NCBI RefSeq assembly: GCF_002067035.1 | Contig: NZ_MVQB01000027.1 | Location: 124,001 to 188,000 of the forward strand | Length of the DNA stretch: 64,000 nucleotides | Source of the DNA: Methanoregula sp. PtaB.Bin085 | Lineage (GTDB): Archaea; Halobacteriota; Methanomicrobia; Methanomicrobiales; Methanospirillaceae | Reading direction: 5' to 3' | Shown: positions 63,702 to 64,000 of the stretch, piece after piece | Layout of the letters: each line of letters starts with the position of its first letter | How positions within the stretch are numbered: position 1 is the first letter of the stretch | Position numbers and translations under genes: made by a program | The notes under the pieces: generated by a model | Database searches by the model: none | The model's input: only the letters and a program-made list of their open reading frames with translations | Told to the model about the DNA's origin: nothing

Positions 63702-64000
63702 TCAGAACGAGCGGATCTCTTCCATCTCCCTGAGGTCCATAAGGCCTTTCATGGCCTGGATCTGCACCCACCGGCCGCTCTCGCGGATTGCGGCCATCGG
63801 GTTGGTGCCGCCAACCGCCGCGATTGCTACATACTGCGGGCTGACCGGGACCCCGAGAAGGGGGAGATTCGGCATCCCGACTTCGAGGATTCCGGTATAA
63901 TGGCTGTCGGCAAGTTCGTCGAGCACGATGCCGACCAGCGGTTCTGCTTCCATGTGGAACTCGCGGATGTTGGCAAGCATGTTCCCGCTCCCCTTCCGCA
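63702..64000 (-). CDS. nrpR: NrpR-like regulator, C-terminal part only
   Basis: The frame is open from the stop at 63702 to the right edge. GMPNLPLLGVPVSPQYVAIAAVGGTNPMAA (in parts), then the final AMKGLMDLREMEEIRSF fit the C-terminus of NrpR (DUF128), the 2-oxoglutarate-responsive repressor of nitrogen genes in methanogens. The N-terminal helix-turn-helix lies beyond the window, so an HTH-free relative cannot be ruled out. Confidence 0.8.
   Translation of the reverse strand, partial: RKGSGNMLANIREFHMEAEPLVGIVLDELADSHYTGILEVGMPNLPLLGVPVSPQYVAIAAVGGTNPMAAIRESGRWVQIQAMKGLMDLREMEEIRSF

Overview
The window is archaeal and almost certainly from a hydrogenotrophic methanogen of the order Methanomicrobiales, most like the Methanoregula group; that placement is inferred from protein character, not from a search. 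Archaeal markers are aIF5B, ribosomal proteins S6e and S8e, SRP19, Gar1, TFB, Rio2, the cupin-type phosphoglucose isomerase and tRNAs without an encoded CCA. Methanogen markers are MptE and a beta-RFAP synthase for tetrahydromethanopterin, HypB, an NrpR-like nitrogen regulator fragment, an Isf-like iron-sulfur flavoprotein and very long multi-PAS histidine kinases. No methanogenesis enzyme and no rRNA, CRISPR array, insertion sequence or prophage was seen.

Layout. 0-5.3 kb (minus strand): the C-terminally cut end of a membrane protein, then a radical SAM protein overlapping mptE, and an RCK-DHH phosphoesterase; tRNA-Lys follows at 5.4 kb. 5.7-23.5 kb is dominated by three sensor histidine kinases: one membrane-anchored with five PAS modules, one giant of about 3191 residues (receiver, 19 PAS modules, 2 GAF modules, kinase core), and one of about 1411 residues (receiver, 7 PAS, 1 GAF, kinase core). 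A rubrerythrin gene with a perfect 20-bp palindrome in its promoter sits between the last two. 23.5-31.2 kb holds accessory genes: an Isf-like flavoprotein, a Thr-rich pilin-like protein, a cupin, an exported C39-type peptidase, an anchored AN1 zinc finger, a MazF/PemK-like protein and a chorismate lyase-RFAP synthase fusion.

31.3-35.3 kb is an ABC-2 export system in which one permease carries a PrsW-like intramembrane protease domain. 35.3-42.5 kb mixes a lipoprotein, RDD and GT-C-like membrane proteins, a SemiSWEET, two tandem SnoaL-like proteins, a flavin-binding-fold protein, a quinone reductase-like flavoprotein and a methyltransferase, plus a 560-nt noncoding stretch with a thrice-repeated C-rich motif. 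42.7-45.8 kb is an exported CARDB-like protein with a MacB-type permease and ATPase.

46.5-54.7 kb is mostly housekeeping: tRNA-His, aIF5B with S6e, S8e, hypB, SRP19 with a PHP hydrolase, and gar1-tfb. Two tRNA-Ala genes (CGC, TGC) flank a PEGA-domain surface protein. 57-64 kb holds an overlapping rio2-COG2433-thiL-small protein cluster, a PP-loop TtuA-like paralogue lacking the usual ATP-loop residues, nadE, pgiA and the end of an NrpR-like gene.

Functional threads: sensing (three kinases with no dedicated DNA-binding partner in the window), oxygen/redox stress (rubrerythrin, flavoproteins, Cys-bearing PAS/GAF modules), tetrahydromethanopterin synthesis (mptE and the mptG fusion), and surface export or remodelling (two ABC systems, pilin, lipoprotein, PEGA and CARDB-like proteins).
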